From the NCBI RefSeq assembly GCF_001998825.1, contig NZ_MLHG01000044.1, positions 1 through 50,908 of the forward strand: a DNA stretch of 50,908 bases, read 5' to 3'. The notes under the pieces were generated by a model. It was given only the letters and a program-made list of their open reading frames with translations. It had not been told where the DNA came from and searched no databases. Within the stretch, counting starts at the first letter, position 1. Each line of letters begins with the position of its first letter. This document shows positions 50,696-50,908 of this stretch, piece after piece. Both the position numbers and the translations under genes were made by a program. The stretch is from Rodentibacter mrazii (GTDB lineage: Bacteria > Pseudomonadota > Gammaproteobacteria > Enterobacterales > Pasteurellaceae).

Positions 50696-50908
50696 ATGCC
50701 AAATTGGTGTCAAAATGTACTGATTATTGAATGTTTTGATGAGCAACGGGCGCTATTTTGTAAAAAGCTCTTTTCACTTGATGAAAGAGGTCAATATTAT
50801 CTTGACTTTGGTCAATTAGTGCCGATGCCCAAAGCATTATTAAAGACAACGTCGACTTTTAATGAGCACTACAAATTGCTCCAAATGGATGTTCACAAGC
50901 GATTTTCA
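50696..50908 (+). CDS. Api92/DUF1281-like protein, 5' part only
   Basis: 71 codons visible before the window ends: MPNWCQNVLIIECFDEQRALFCKKL... The N-terminal (M)xNWCxNxLxI pattern followed later by LVPMPKAL is typical of the ferredoxin-fold Api92/DUF1281 proteins of plasmids and phages; function unknown. The start is set by leader 9. Confidence 0.7.
   Translation, partial: MPNWCQNVLIIECFDEQRALFCKKLFSLDERGQYYLDFGQLVPMPKALLKTTSTFNEHYKLLQMDVHKRFS

Larger units (their letters stand above)
9281..50908. mobile_element. Partial genomic-island type integrative conjugative element (ICEHin1056/PFGI-1-like)
   Basis: ParA, DnaB-like helicase, ParB, DUF2857, STY4528-like, PFL_4669, DUF3158, SSB, TopB, DUF3577 and a full MPF-G transfer set occur in the order known for ICEs of the genomic-island class. 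Only the left and central part is in the window: integrase, relaxase and right attachment site are not visible. The left boundary is placed at the 3' end of tRNA-Lys because ICE genes follow directly. The true junction could be the 3' end of tRNA-Leu (9154), with the tRNA-Lys carried by the element or restored. Uptake signals occur inside the element, suggesting long residence in Pasteurellaceae. No antibiotic resistance gene is in this part. Confidence 0.9.

Noticed and set aside
9281-50908. Insertion sequences or resistance genes
   Set aside because: No transposase, integrase or resistance gene is visible in this part of the element.

Overview
The window looks like a Pasteurellaceae chromosome of the Haemophilus/Aggregatibacter type. 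The uptake signal word AAGTGCGGT recurs in both orientations, several times as inverted pairs that form terminators behind genes. I cannot fix the species from sequence alone.

Bases 1 to about 9,280 are ordinary chromosome. They hold a YggS-type PLP-homeostasis gene (minus strand), the threonine operon with its attenuator (thrL leader peptide, terminator, thrA, thrB, thrC), a 4'-phosphopantetheinyl transferase, hflK-hflC, and a tRNA cluster Gly(GCC)-Leu(TAA)-Lys(TTT) behind a good promoter.

From about 9,281 to the end is the left and middle part of an integrative conjugative element (ICE) of the genomic-island type (ICEHin1056 / PFGI-1 / clc class, MPF-G secretion system). (1) 9.3-16.7 kb is maintenance and replication: ParA, DnaB-like helicase, ParB, DUF2857, an STY4528-like replication protein, an array of seven 36-bp hairpin repeats, a PFL_4669-family protein and a DUF3158 protein. 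(2) 16.8-21.9 kb holds a GNHR-motif protein, three small paralogous proteins, SSB, a lipoprotein and topoisomerase III. (3) 21.9-25.5 kb is a noncoding, highly structured block followed by small genes (DUF3577, DUF3560 and others), each behind the same kind of RNA leader. (4) 25.6-42.4 kb is TraX plus the conjugation machinery: PilL-N lipoprotein, PFL_4693, lytic transglycosylase, PFL_4695, TraD coupling protein, PFL_4697, RAQPRD, PFL_4701, PFL_4702, TIGR03750-like, PFL_4703, PFL_4704, PFL_4705, lipoprotein, TraC/VirB4 ATPase and TraG-like protein. (5) 42.4-48.4 kb is mostly minus strand: PFL_4709, PFL_4710 and a PFL_4711 protein fused to a lysozyme-like domain, interrupted by one plus-strand cargo gene. 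(6) 48.5-50.9 kb is again a leader-controlled block, with ArdC antirestriction protein and the start of an Api92/DUF1281-like gene. Integrase, relaxase and the right end are outside the window.

The most interesting signals are RNA or DNA structures rather than proteins. First, three copies of a roughly 120-140 nt element fold as two tandem pseudoknots with strong covariation (21961-22077, 22531-22668, 48527-48659). Second, nine leaders have a gene-specific word that appears upstream, then as its complement (an anti-Shine-Dalgarno), then again at the Shine-Dalgarno of the gene; this predicts switchable leaders controlling a set of small, probably anti-defence or establishment genes. Third, there is a seven-unit, exactly 36-bp-periodic array whose hairpin stems change while the GGG loop stays fixed. 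Fourth, the adjacent rep gene carries a palindromic DNA word that is read in two different frames. The last two lie together and are a candidate ICE replication origin. Family names (PFL_xxxx, TIGR, DUF) are from recall of the families and were not searched.
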